Positions 1 through 6,739 of a DNA stretch of 20,051 nt are shown here, in pieces; positions within the stretch are counted from its first letter, which is position 1; each line of letters begins with the position of its first letter. Under the pieces are notes generated by a model. It had not been told where the DNA came from. It was given only the letters and a program-made list of their open reading frames with translations, and made no database searches. This DNA is from a virus. A program made the position numbers and the translations under genes. Location of the stretch: IMG/VR virus record IMGVR_UViG_3300015371_000231, positions 1 to 20,051 of that record; one strand, given 5' to 3'.

Positions 1-234
1 GCGATGTGGACAGCGACACAGAACGCTGGGACGGTTACCTTCAATGGCATCCAGGACTTTATTTCCCTGTTCCCGATCATTCCGGTTACAGGAGATGTTT
101 CGAGGCTTGCTCCGTCAGGACAAGAGTCTCCAGCTGGTGCTTTGGCAACGATAGTTAGAAGAGAGTCCAGTGCGATCTTGGACACAGGGAAAATAACCGC
201 TACGATCACGAGAGGAAACATCGATGGCTCCTAG
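1..234 (+). CDS. C-terminal part of an unidentified phage protein (cut by the left edge)
   Basis: The frame is open from the first base of the window to a TAG at 232-234, so this is most likely the end of a longer gene. An in-frame ATG at position 4 has no room for a visible ribosome binding site, so the true start cannot be judged. The visible 76 residues alternate beta-prone and polar stretches and finish with a Thr/Ile-rich segment (TGKITATITRGNIDGS). No catalytic motif, membrane segment or cysteine is seen. The last bases overlap the next gene by 11 nt, which suggests co-translation. Its place just upstream of the BppU-like gene and the scaffold points to a virion or virion-assembly role. 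That is inference from position only; I do not recognise the family. Confidence 0.55.
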   Translation, partial: AMWTATQNAGTVTFNGIQDFISLFPIIPVTGDVSRLAPSGQESPAGALATIVRRESSAILDTGKITATITRGNIDGS

Positions 235-586
235 GACAAAAATAGAGGCAGATCGAGGGGACACGAATGTCTATGACCTCGATGTCTCTGTGCCAGTAGA
301 TGCCGTCGCAGACAAGGTCTGGTTTACCTGCAAGAGGAGGTACAGCGACAGTGATGTAGATGCGGTGGTCAAAAAGGGATTGAACGTCGCAGGACTTTCT
401 GGCATCGTCGTGACGGATGGGCCCAATGGAAAGTTCCAGGTCCAGATCGGCAGGTCCGAGCTTGAATCCGTCGAAGACTTCGCTCTTCTCTACGACTGCC
501 AGTTCTACGACGCTTCTCAGAACGCCTACTTCACCGTTCAGTCAGGATCGATGGTGTTGTCAGGGCAAGTAACTCGGTCGAGTTGA
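224..586 (+). CDS. Small beta-rich phage protein resembling the BppU N-terminal domain
   Basis: This 120-residue protein starts at ATG 224, with GAGGA about seven bases upstream, inside the end of the preceding frame. The sequence reads like a single beta-sandwich domain. The pattern VWFTCKRRYSDSDVDAVVKK, then a GIVVTDG turn and a late YDCQFYD strand, resembles the N-terminal domain of BppU-type baseplate proteins (known family; the resemblance is by eye). Such domains usually attach receptor-binding parts to a baseplate, yet this gene lies directly upstream of the scaffold and capsid genes. It has two cysteines, no signal peptide and no membrane segment. It may be a head- or neck-attached fibre base, or simply a displaced tail gene. 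The role is uncertain; that it is a real gene is well supported by its start, coupling and coding character. Confidence 0.65.
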   Translation: MAPRTKIEADRGDTNVYDLDVSVPVDAVADKVWFTCKRRYSDSDVDAVVKKGLNVAGLSGIVVTDGPNGKFQVQIGRSELESVEDFALLYDCQFYDASQNAYFTVQSGSMVLSGQVTRSS

Positions 587-608
587 CAAAAGAAGGAGAG
601 CATTTAAC

Positions 609-1205
609 ATGCGTGATCGACTGATTCGTCCCTTCTTCGAAGCAGGCTCAGGTAGCGGCGACGGAGAAGGTGGCGGAACCGGAAGTACTGGCCAGGAGTC
701 AGGATCCGGCGCCCCAGGTGGGCAACAGGGTGGCTCAGGTAGCGGCTCTGATCAGGACCAGATGGTGCCCGCCTCGGAACTCAGTAGGACTCGAAACGAG
801 GCTGCAAAGTACCGCAACGAGCGGAACGAGCTGGCCAAGCGGATCGAGGAACTGGAGAAGGGGCAAATGTCAGAAAAAGAGAAGGCTGAGAAAGAGCGTG
901 ATGACGCAATGAAGACAGCCTCAGCAAGGACACAGGAGAACCGTGAGTTGCGCGCACGGTTGCTCGCTGGGGATGTCGGCATCGTTGCGCAAGCACGTCT
1001 CGATGCAGCCCGCCTTCTTGACTGGGACTCAATCGAGGATCCCTCGGATGACAAACAGGTCGTGAAGGCTCTCAAAGAACTGACAAAGGACCGTCCCTAC
1101 CTTCTCGGCACTAGCGGTGGCGCGGATGGTGGTGCGGGATCAGGCAACCAACCTGGTTCGGGTGGCATGAACCAACTGATTAGGAAAGCGGCAGGACGCG
1201 CCTAA
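609..1205 (+). CDS. Capsid scaffolding protein
   Basis: This 198-residue protein lies directly upstream of the major capsid gene, the usual scaffold position. The start is ATG 609, preceded by AAGGAGAG. Residues about 12-47 are a Gly/Ser-rich disordered segment. Residues about 52-120 are highly charged with heptad-like spacing (RNERNELAKRIEELEKGQ) and predict a long coiled coil. A Gly-rich linker at about 168-185 leads to a basic C-terminal helix (NQLIRKAAGRA), the kind of element scaffolds use to bind capsid subunits. Scaffolds guide procapsid assembly and leave or are degraded before packaging is complete. No protease gene is in the window; one could lie upstream. The composition rules out an enzyme. 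Identity rests on coiled coil, composition and gene order. Confidence 0.85.
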   Translation: MRDRLIRPFFEAGSGSGDGEGGGTGSTGQESGSGAPGGQQGGSGSGSDQDQMVPASELSRTRNEAAKYRNERNELAKRIEELEKGQMSEKEKAEKERDDAMKTASARTQENRELRARLLAGDVGIVAQARLDAARLLDWDSIEDPSDDKQVVKALKELTKDRPYLLGTSGGADGGAGSGNQPGSGGMNQLIRKAAGRA

Positions 1206-1229
1206 TCACCACGACGGAAGGGAAAGAAC

Positions 1230-2165
1230 ATGGCGTATGACAACATCATCTCTCGCACCGATGCCCAGGCCCTTGTGCCTGAGGACGTCGCTGCAGAGGT
1301 GTTGGAAGCAGCTGTTGACGAGTCTGCTGCCATGTCCCTGTTCCGCCGAGTGACGATGTCCACGAACCAGCAGCGTATGCCTGTTCTCTCTGCGCTGCCT
1401 ATCGCGTACTTCGTTTCCGGCGATACGGGCCTGAAGCAGACGACAGAGGCAGCGTGGGCCAACAAGTACCTGAACGTGGAGGAAATCGCAGCCATCGTTC
1501 CGGTGCCGGAAGCAGTACTGGACGACACGTCCTTTGACATCTGGGGAGAGGTTCGTCCTCGTCTCGCAGAAGCCATTGGGCGCGCTCTCGACCAGGCCAT
1601 TTTCTTCGGGACGAACAAGCCGGCAACGTGGCCGTCAGACATCGTGACGGCTGCAATCGCTGCCGGCAACACGTTCACCCGAGGTACGTCTTCAGCAGCG
1701 GCAGGTGGAATCGCTGAGGACATCAACCAGACAATGGGTCTGGTGGAAGCAGATGGCTTCGATGTGAACGGGTTCTACACGCGGCGCACGTACAAGACGC
1801 GCCTGCGGTCAGCCCGTGACACGACGGGGCAGAAGCTGCTCGATGTCGGATCGAACGAGATCGAAGGGTCCCGGGTCATGTACGGCCTGCCGGGTCTCTG
1901 GCCTTCGGGTTCCGGTGCAGCGGAATTCTTCGCTGGCGACTGGACTCAGTCGATCCTCGGTGTCAGGCGCGACCTGACCTGGAAGCTGCTGGACCAGGCA
2001 GTTCTTCAGGACAACACCGGCGCCATCATCTACAACTTGGCGCAGCAGGACATGGTCGCCTTGCGAGTCTACGCTCGTTTCGCTTGGCAGGTCCCCAACC
2101 CGATCAACTACGAGCAGCAGACAGAGGCGAATAGGTACCCGTTCGCTGTCCTGCGGGCTCCGTAG
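1230..2165 (+). CDS. Major capsid protein (HK97 fold)
   Basis: This 311-residue protein forms the icosahedral shell. Start ATG 1230 follows GGAAGGGAAAG. The sequence has typical HK97-type features. A short N-terminal arm (residues 1-45) is followed by a beta-rich E-loop region around residues 50-85. Next come a V-E-E-I-A-A-I-V-P-V-P strand and a long spine helix (about 95-130, ending in an ALDQAIFFGTN stretch). The C-terminal P-domain contains GVRRDLTWKLLDQAVLQ and VALRVYARFAW. There is no extended N-terminal delta domain, which fits with a separate scaffold gene just upstream. The length is normal for the family in actinophages. The identification is confident from sequence character plus its position between scaffold and connector genes. 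Confidence 0.95.
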   Translation: MAYDNIISRTDAQALVPEDVAAEVLEAAVDESAAMSLFRRVTMSTNQQRMPVLSALPIAYFVSGDTGLKQTTEAAWANKYLNVEEIAAIVPVPEAVLDDTSFDIWGEVRPRLAEAIGRALDQAIFFGTNKPATWPSDIVTAAIAAGNTFTRGTSSAAAGGIAEDINQTMGLVEADGFDVNGFYTRRTYKTRLRSARDTTGQKLLDVGSNEIEGSRVMYGLPGLWPSGSGAAEFFAGDWTQSILGVRRDLTWKLLDQAVLQDNTGAIIYNLAQQDMVALRVYARFAWQVPNPINYEQQTEANRYPFAVLRAP

Positions 2166-2177
2166 TCTGGAGAAGAG

Positions 2178-2342
2178 TTGGCACTGACGCCTGACGAACA
2201 GCGTGCCTTGCTGCATCAGGCCAATGCTGAGAAGAGGTTGGCGTTTCAGCAAGGCATGCAGGCTAAGTTGTCAGCTCCTCCAGAACCAGCAACAACCACC
2301 AAACGCAACTGGGAACCACTGAAGAGAGGAAACAATGGCTGA
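2178..2342 (+). CDS. Small 54-residue protein with TTG start, after the capsid gene
   Basis: This short frame fills the gap between the capsid gene and the next ATG gene. It starts at TTG 2178, five bases after GGAG (2169-2172), and ends at TGA 2340-2342, overlapping the next gene by 8 nt. The product begins LALTPDEQRALLHQANAEKR. It predicts one amphipathic helix, then a Pro/Thr-rich stretch (PPEPATTTKR) and a basic end. The non-ATG start, good ribosome binding site and tight junctions support it as real. Similar tiny genes are often missed in annotation. I do not recognise the family; a small capsid-associated or assembly peptide would fit its position, but that is inference. Confidence 0.6.
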   Translation: MALTPDEQRALLHQANAEKRLAFQQGMQAKLSAPPEPATTTKRNWEPLKRGNNG

Positions 2343-2766
2343 AGAAAAGCAGGACGGCCAGGAGAACAAGGCAGGAACGTCAGACGCGAAGGATTCGGGT
2401 ACGTCCTCCGCAGACGATCCTCGTCACTCTCCGTCCATCCAGCAGCAGACTCAGTCGGACGACCCGAAGGAGCGAGCTGCTGCTGCAGGGCTGAATGCTG
2501 AGGGAGTGAACACCGAAGGTGATGGTGGCGCTGCCGCGATGCAGGAAGCACAAGACAAGATCGACGCCAAGGGTTTCATGGGCACCGTTCCGGATCCGAC
2601 TCCGAACGAGAACTACCAGGCCCAGAATTCCACGGCGGAGAACGATCTTCCTACCCCGGAGACGGATGCTGAGTTGTACGCCAAAGCTCAGAAGGCGTCC
2701 TTCGGGTCACCACGTGAGAACGTCGAGAGTTCTTCCGCGGAAACCGCTGTAAAGGGTGATCAGTAA
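2335..2766 (+). CDS. Acidic, disordered protein of the head module
   Basis: This 143-residue protein is strongly hydrophilic and acidic: Glu, Asp, Gln, Ser, Thr and Ala dominate almost throughout, so it is probably largely unstructured. The start is ATG 2335, with AGAGGAAAC directly upstream. A better ordered core at about residues 79-110 carries FMGTVPDPTPNENY followed by PTPETD. I associate this motif with the gene that follows the capsid gene in many actinophage genomes (recollection, not searched). It ends at TAA 2764-2766, overlapping the next ATG by one base. It has no cysteine, membrane segment or catalytic motif. A role at the capsid surface or in head completion is inferred from position only. 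Confidence 0.7.
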   Translation: MAEEKQDGQENKAGTSDAKDSGTSSADDPRHSPSIQQQTQSDDPKERAAAAGLNAEGVNTEGDGGAAAMQEAQDKIDAKGFMGTVPDPTPNENYQAQNSTAENDLPTPETDAELYAKAQKASFGSPRENVESSSAETAVKGDQ

Positions 2767-3176
2767 TGTCTGATCAGGCTCTCCGAACTCCTGTTGTTCA
2801 GTATCACCGGTGTGACCATCCTGCGGTTGCGACTGGTTCTTCGAAAGAGGATCCTATCGCTCGCGCCGTTGGTGCCGGGTTCCTGAACCGAGTCCGGTTC
2901 GTGCCTCAGGCTGCGATCACTGGCGTGAACACGAACACCCGACGGATCGACATCGTGAACCGTGGCCAGACAGGTGTCGGGTCAACGGTGATCGCTACCC
3001 TGCAGTTCAACTCCGGTGTGAACGGGGTCGCCTTCGATGAGTTGGCGATTCCTGTGACGGATGCGAACGATACCATTGCTGACGGAGACATCATCTCGGT
3101 GAACTCTGTTGCAGTTGGTACGGGTCTCGCCGATCCGGGTGGCCTGCTGATTCTCGAGATCGAGAGGCAGGACTAA
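2766..3176 (+). CDS. Probable capsid-surface (decoration-like) protein
   Basis: This 136-residue protein starts at ATG 2766, fused to the preceding stop in TAATG. It is beta-rich: an ITGVNTNTRRIDIVNRGQ strand pair, VIATLQFNSGVNGVAFDELA, and a C-terminal GDIISVNSVAVGTGLADPGG turn followed by ILEIERQ. The length, beta content and position after the capsid gene fit a capsid decoration or stabilising protein, as in many siphophages. Actinophage relatives are usually left as hypothetical or called head decoration. It has one cysteine (in HRCDHP) and no membrane segment. A connector subunit is the main alternative, but the connector genes follow in order, so a decoration role is preferred. This is inference from fold character and gene order. 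Confidence 0.6.
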   Translation: MSDQALRTPVVQYHRCDHPAVATGSSKEDPIARAVGAGFLNRVRFVPQAAITGVNTNTRRIDIVNRGQTGVGSTVIATLQFNSGVNGVAFDELAIPVTDANDTIADGDIISVNSVAVGTGLADPGGLLILEIERQD

Positions 3177-3178
3177 GC

Positions 3179-3559
3179 ATGACTGAGGCTGAGGCACTCG
3201 CAATCATCACTCTGCACACTGACCCTGAGTCAGAGCCAGTGCTGAGCGCGGGTGACCTCAGCCTCCTCGTGCTGCTGTCTAGGCGCATCGATGCTTACGG
3301 CATTCCGCCGTCAGATGATTCTTGGACAGAGACTTACGACGTGTACTACGGTATCTCCCAAGCGTGGCTACTCAAGGCAGGACGAGTAGCAAATCGCTAC
3401 ATGTTCATGTCTGGTGGCAAGATGTTCTCCAGGCAGCAGTACTTCGACCATTGCATGAAGCTGCACTACAAGTATGCAATGAAGTCTCCGATCAAGGCGT
3501 TCAAGCTTGTCCCCGAAACTTCTTGGCTTGGTTGGGTGCCGAACAATGTCAACGTCTGA
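3179..3559 (+). CDS. Head-tail connector (adaptor) protein
   Basis: This 126-residue, mostly helical protein is the first of the neck genes. Start ATG 3179 lies two bases after the previous stop, with GAGAGGCAGGAC as ribosome binding site. The N-terminal half has several helices (EAEALAIITLHTD, GDLSLLVLLSRRIDAYG). It continues with a W-T-E-T-Y-D-V-Y-Y-G segment typical of small adaptor proteins in this slot. Adaptors of the gp6/gp15 type form a ring under the portal. The order capsid, accessory genes, this gene, stopper, gp10-like gene and terminator supports the call. Its end overlaps the next gene by 14 nt. Detailed family assignment would need a profile search. Confidence 0.7.
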   Translation: MTEAEALAIITLHTDPESEPVLSAGDLSLLVLLSRRIDAYGIPPSDDSWTETYDVYYGISQAWLLKAGRVANRYMFMSGGKMFSRQQYFDHCMKLHYKYAMKSPIKAFKLVPETSWLGWVPNNVNV

Positions 3560-3956
3560 CGGAGAAGTCCTTACCGCTGTAGAACTCGCTGGCCTCCGTG
3601 ATACCTCTGAAAAGTGGTTCACGGATACCTGTGATGTCTACAGGATTACCAAAGTAGACGATCCTTACGGTGGAGAGTCAGAAGACGAAGAACCTGTCTC
3701 TGGACTCAGCGGAATCCGCTGTATGCTTGAGAGTGGTGCTGCGCATGAGCAGACGCGCGCCATCATGGACAAGATCACAGGCACTCAGATCTTCACGGTT
3801 ACTCTCCCCGCTCTAACTGACGTCCAAGTGGGCGACCATCTGATCATTACGTCGCAGGGGAACATGCATCTTCGGGTGCAGGCTGTCCTCAACCCAGAGT
3901 CATACGAGGTCGAACGTCGTGTGATTGGATCCGAGGAAGGAGAGCACATCGCATGA
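3546..3956 (+). CDS. Head closure (stopper) protein
   Basis: The 136-residue form starts at ATG 3546, inside the end of the adaptor gene. A longer frame from ATG 3507 exists but would add 13 residues that lie wholly within the adaptor gene. The protein is beta-rich. It begins with a short helix, then a TDTCDVYRITKVDDPYGG strand typical of stoppers. A GIRCMLESG segment follows, then a C-terminal barrel with VQVGDHLIITSQGNMHLRVQ. That GD-h-hIT pattern matches small head-closure proteins of the DUF6093/SPP1 gp16 type by eye. It seals the neck after DNA packaging. The stop overlaps the next ATG as ATGA. Confidence rests on the GDHLIITSQG pattern and the order. Confidence 0.75.
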   Translation: MSTSDGEVLTAVELAGLRDTSEKWFTDTCDVYRITKVDDPYGGESEDEEPVSGLSGIRCMLESGAAHEQTRAIMDKITGTQIFTVTLPALTDVQVGDHLIITSQGNMHLRVQAVLNPESYEVERRVIGSEEGEHIA

Positions 3957-4573
3957 CCGTGAATCAGAGAATTGTGTCCTTCGTCAAAGGTGAACTAGCG
4001 AAAGGCGTCCACGAGGTGCCGATGGGTTCGAACAGAGGACCTCGAGTTGAGTGGTACCAGTCGCATGACTTCCTGGCAGGGGGAGGTTATCCGTGGTGCG
4101 TTACTGTATGGCTCAGCGCGTGTGCAGAAGCAGGTGCTCCGTTTCCGTACAAGTCACCGGGCGCCTACAACCTGTACGACTGGTGCAAAAAACATGGCTA
4201 CGTGACGTCATCCCCCAATGTGGGGGACGGCGTGTGCTTCAACTTGGGAGCAGGTCACTGGGCAACGTTTCTCCGCTTCGAGGGGAACTACGTTGTCACC
4301 ATCGACGGCAATGTAGGTGACCGTGTCCAAGAATGTAAGCGGCCCCGTTCCGTAGTTCGTGGATACGTCAACCCGGCAAAGGGTACGCCGCCTGCGAAAG
4401 TCAAGGTCCCTCTCTGGGTAGTGACTACTTCGGTAAACGGTCACAGGCAAGTCGTCGTCACTCAGCGATCGTGGAAGCGTCTCGCTCCGATCCTGAAGCG
4501 TCTGAAGAAGAATCACCCAGAAGGATTCACTGTCACTCGCGCTGACAAGGTGGCAAAAGCAAGTGCCAATTGA
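3953..4573 (+). CDS. CHAP-type peptidoglycan hydrolase (endolysin or virion lysin)
   Basis: This 206-residue protein carries a papain-like CHAP amidase/endopeptidase domain at about residues 5-135. The likely catalytic Cys49 sits in GGGYPWCVTVWLSACAEAG. His102 follows in LGAGHWATF, and Asn120 in VVTIDGNVGD. That order, Cys, His and then Asn in a 'DGN/EGN' turn, is standard for CHAP enzymes, which cut bacterial cell-wall peptides. Residues 145-206 form a basic tail (including KRLAPILKRLKKNHPEG) of unknown type that may bind the cell wall. There is no signal peptide or membrane segment, so release would need a holin. It starts in an ATGA overlap with the stopper gene and is overlapped by the gp10-like gene, so it is expressed with late neck genes. 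No other lysin is seen in the window. Confidence 0.85.
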   Translation: MTVNQRIVSFVKGELAKGVHEVPMGSNRGPRVEWYQSHDFLAGGGYPWCVTVWLSACAEAGAPFPYKSPGAYNLYDWCKKHGYVTSSPNVGDGVCFNLGAGHWATFLRFEGNYVVTIDGNVGDRVQECKRPRSVVRGYVNPAKGTPPAKVKVPLWVVTTSVNGHRQVVVTQRSWKRLAPILKRLKKNHPEGFTVTRADKVAKASAN

Positions 4574-4898
4574 GTCAGAGTTCATCATCGTTTTCAATCG
4601 GATCCCCGAACTCATTGCTGCAGTAGAGGCAACGTCGAGGAGGGCGCCCAAGAAGGTTGCAGATCGCATCGCGTCTACCGCACGCTCTCTTGCTCCTGTG
4701 CGTACTGGTGCACTGCGTGGGTCGATTGAGAGCGTGTCGCTCACGAGGGGAAAGGAAGCTGAAGTTCGAGTAGGTGTTGACTACGCCAAGTTCGTGGAAT
4801 ACGGCACCTACAAGATGGCAGCACAACCCTTCCTCACGCCAGCTGTCACTGCCCATGCAGATGAGTTCATTGCAGAAGTGGTGGCACCACTCAAGTGA
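4563..4898 (+). CDS. HK97 gp10-like neck/tail completion protein
   Basis: This 111-residue protein starts at GTG 4563, overlapping the lysin gene by 11 nt. The HK97 gp10 family signature is clear: a helical N-terminus, then an SLAPVRTGALRGSI motif, then VGVDYAKFVEYGT and AQPFLTPAV. These proteins complete the head-tail joint or the tail end. The length is normal. The stop codon overlaps the next gene's GTG as GTGA. The family call is confident from the 'P-V-R-T-G-A-L-R-G-S' and 'Y-A-x-F-V-E-Y-G-T' motifs. The exact structural position (neck or tail) varies between phages. Confidence 0.9.
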   Translation: MPIESEFIIVFNRIPELIAAVEATSRRAPKKVADRIASTARSLAPVRTGALRGSIESVSLTRGKEAEVRVGVDYAKFVEYGTYKMAAQPFLTPAVTAHADEFIAEVVAPLK

Positions 4899-5362
4899 CT
4901 ACCCTCGCTCCTAATGAGGCTCTCCATGTTGCTGAGTGGATAGTTACACAGCTTGAAAGTGACACCGGGGCAGGAGGCCTGTTCGATCCTGCACTACCTG
5001 AGGACTCTCAACTGTCCGGTGCTTACTTCGAGGTGATCCCTGAAGACAGGTCTCTGCCTGCTATCAGGTTTCATACCCAAGACATGCACGATGTACGCCA
5101 GGCGATGGGAGGCCCTCACCGCATCATGGTGAGTATCGACTGGCTCGTTGCTGTCGTCAACGAGGGCCTCAGGCTAACTCAACTTGTCCTGCTTGCTGAC
5201 AGGTTGGATGCCAGACTCCACGAGTCGAATGGGCAGACAAGCACTGTAAGGGTGATGCAGTGTGTCCGGATAGCGCCGTTTACTCAGACCGAGGTAGCGG
5301 ACTCCGGGGTAACCTATCGACACGTTGGGGGACTCTACCGTACAATCGTGCAGGCTAAGTAA
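4895..5362 (+). CDS. Tail terminator / tail completion protein
   Basis: This 155-residue protein begins at GTG 4895 in a GTGA overlap with the gp10-like gene. It occupies the slot just before the major tail gene, where the tail terminator (lambda gpU type) sits. The N-terminal helix (EALHVAEWIVTQLES) and the beta strands with IRFHTQDMHDVRQAMGG and HRIMVSIDWLVAVV fit the alpha/beta fold of terminators. So does a helix with LVLLADRLDARLHE, and a late strand that ends VGGLYRTIVQ. Terminators cap the tail tube and join it to the neck. The call combines fold character and order; no diagnostic residue is visible. Confidence 0.75.
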   Translation: MTTLAPNEALHVAEWIVTQLESDTGAGGLFDPALPEDSQLSGAYFEVIPEDRSLPAIRFHTQDMHDVRQAMGGPHRIMVSIDWLVAVVNEGLRLTQLVLLADRLDARLHESNGQTSTVRVMQCVRIAPFTQTEVADSGVTYRHVGGLYRTIVQAK

Positions 5363-5377
5363 GGAGGGAAACCAGGT

Positions 5378-6361
5378 ATGCCCGAGCGTTCAGCTCTCAC
5401 CCAGGGTGTCCAGATTGGCGTTGAGTCGACGCCGGGCACCTCAGTAGCGGCAAACAAGTCGCTAAACTCTGTCGGGATTGGTCCAGCCATCAAGGTGGAC
5501 ATGCAGCGTTTTCTCCCGATGGGCCAGAAGTACGCTTCAATCATTACCCCAGGTAAGGAGTGGGTCGAGGCAGATCTCGAAGGGGTAGGAACCTACTCCG
5601 AACTGATCTACTTGCTGAGCTCACTTCTTGTCAGCACGGCAGGTGTTCAGCAAGCAGCAACGACTGCGTACAAGTGGACCTTCGCGCCGGCATCCAAGTC
5701 AGAGGACACTGTCAAGACGTTCACGGTCGAGGCTGGTGGGGCGATCAGGGCTCACAAGTTCAGTTACGGTCTCGTAACAGAGATCGAAATGGACATCAAC
5801 AGGGACGGGATCTCCATCTCTGGGGCGATGCTCGGTCAGAGGTTGACGGACAATATCACCCTGACTGCGTCACCGACTGCCATTGAGGAGAAGCCAATTC
5901 TCCCAACGGACATTGACGTTTTCCTCGACTCGTCGTCCGGTGCTCTGGGAACAACGAAGCTCACCCGCGTCCTTAACTGCAATATCAAGATCGGTGACAG
6001 GTTTAACCCTGTCTGGGTCTTGAACACGGCGAATAACTCATTCGTCGCTCATGTTGAGGCTGAGCCTAGCGCACAAATCACTCTCCTCCTCGAGGCTGAC
6101 TCCTCGGGTATGGGTATCCTCACGAACATGCGCGCCGGAACGACTCAGTTCCTTCGCATGAAGGCAACCTCTCCTGACCTCGCTGGTGCCGCGATCCCGT
6201 ACTCGGTTGCTTGGGATTCAGCGATCAAGGTGTCGGATGTCGGCGATTTCTCCGATGAGGACGGAGTGTTCGCTATTGAGTGGACCTTCGACATCGTCCA
6301 TGACGCCACCTGGGGCAAGGCACTGACGGTGGATGTCATTAACAAGCAGATAACTCTGTAA
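5378..6361 (+). CDS. Major tail (tube) protein
   Basis: This 327-residue protein should form the tail tube. It has a strong ribosome binding site (AAGGAGGGAAACC) before ATG 5378, which fits high expression. The beginning (RSALTQGVQIGVESTPGTSV) is typical of phage tube proteins, which often open with a line about 'G-V-E-x-T-P-G-T-x-V/A'. The rest is beta-rich, with segments such as DINRDGISISGAML and a C-terminal strand FAIEWTFDIVHD followed by a short final strand KALTVDVINKQITL. There is no extra Ig-like domain clearly visible. It lies between terminator and chaperone, the expected place. Confidence 0.9.
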   Translation: MPERSALTQGVQIGVESTPGTSVAANKSLNSVGIGPAIKVDMQRFLPMGQKYASIITPGKEWVEADLEGVGTYSELIYLLSSLLVSTAGVQQAATTAYKWTFAPASKSEDTVKTFTVEAGGAIRAHKFSYGLVTEIEMDINRDGISISGAMLGQRLTDNITLTASPTAIEEKPILPTDIDVFLDSSSGALGTTKLTRVLNCNIKIGDRFNPVWVLNTANNSFVAHVEAEPSAQITLLLEADSSGMGILTNMRAGTTQFLRMKATSPDLAGAAIPYSVAWDSAIKVSDVGDFSDEDGVFAIEWTFDIVHDATWGKALTVDVINKQITL

Positions 6362-6370
6362 GGAGGGTAG

Positions 6371-6712
6371 ATGGCTTCTGAAGACAAGACATACGTTTGT
6401 CCGAACTGCGGAGGAGAGGTTCTCTCTACTCTCTCTGTCTTGGGTCCAGACGGTAAGGCAAATCCGGATCTCGAGATCAAGCCTAAGGGCAGCACTGGCG
6501 TGTGCCAGGACTGCAACATGGCAGTGTCGATGACTCAGGAGAACGTGGCGTCGGATGAAGATCCGGAAGACACGTCTGCTGATCCGGAGTGGAACCCACG
6601 AGACGATCCGGGTCCGGTTCGTCCCGAGGACGAGGTCGAGGTGCCTGCAGAAGCACTTGCGACTACTGATGAGCCGGCTCCTCCGGAGGAGATGGATCCT
6701 GCAGAGGACTAG
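6371..6712 (+). CDS. Zinc-ribbon protein with acidic tail, tail module
   Basis: This 113-residue protein follows the major tail gene, with a strong AAGGAGGG ribosome binding site before ATG 6371. Residues 10-13 (CPNC) and 45-48 (CQDC) form two CxxC pairs about 31 residues apart, the pattern of a zinc ribbon. From about residue 55 the chain becomes very acidic and proline-rich (Glu/Asp/Pro repeats) and is probably disordered. I cannot assign a family. The abundance implied by its ribosome binding site and its position between tube and chaperone suggest a tail-associated or assembly role. An RNA- or DNA-binding function from the ribbon is also possible. It has no membrane segment. Confidence 0.7.
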   Translation: MASEDKTYVCPNCGGEVLSTLSVLGPDGKANPDLEIKPKGSTGVCQDCNMAVSMTQENVASDEDPEDTSADPEWNPRDDPGPVRPEDEVEVPAEALATTDEPAPPEEMDPAED

Positions 6713-6739
6713 GCAGTAGGACCAAAGGAGAGCAAAAAG

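Noticed and set aside
1202-1726. 174-residue minus-strand frame opposite the major capsid gene
   Set aside because: It lies wholly antisense to a confidently identified capsid gene, has Ser/Ala/Arg-rich shadow composition and no ribosome binding site or partner gene.
3507-3545. Upstream ATG for the stopper gene
   Set aside because: It would add 13 residues lying wholly in the adaptor gene; ATG 3546 gives a short 14-nt overlap like the neighbouring genes.
4208-4744. 178-residue minus-strand frame opposite the lysin and gp10-like genes
   Set aside because: It spans two well-supported plus-strand genes and shows no motif; it is best explained as the complement of their coding bias.
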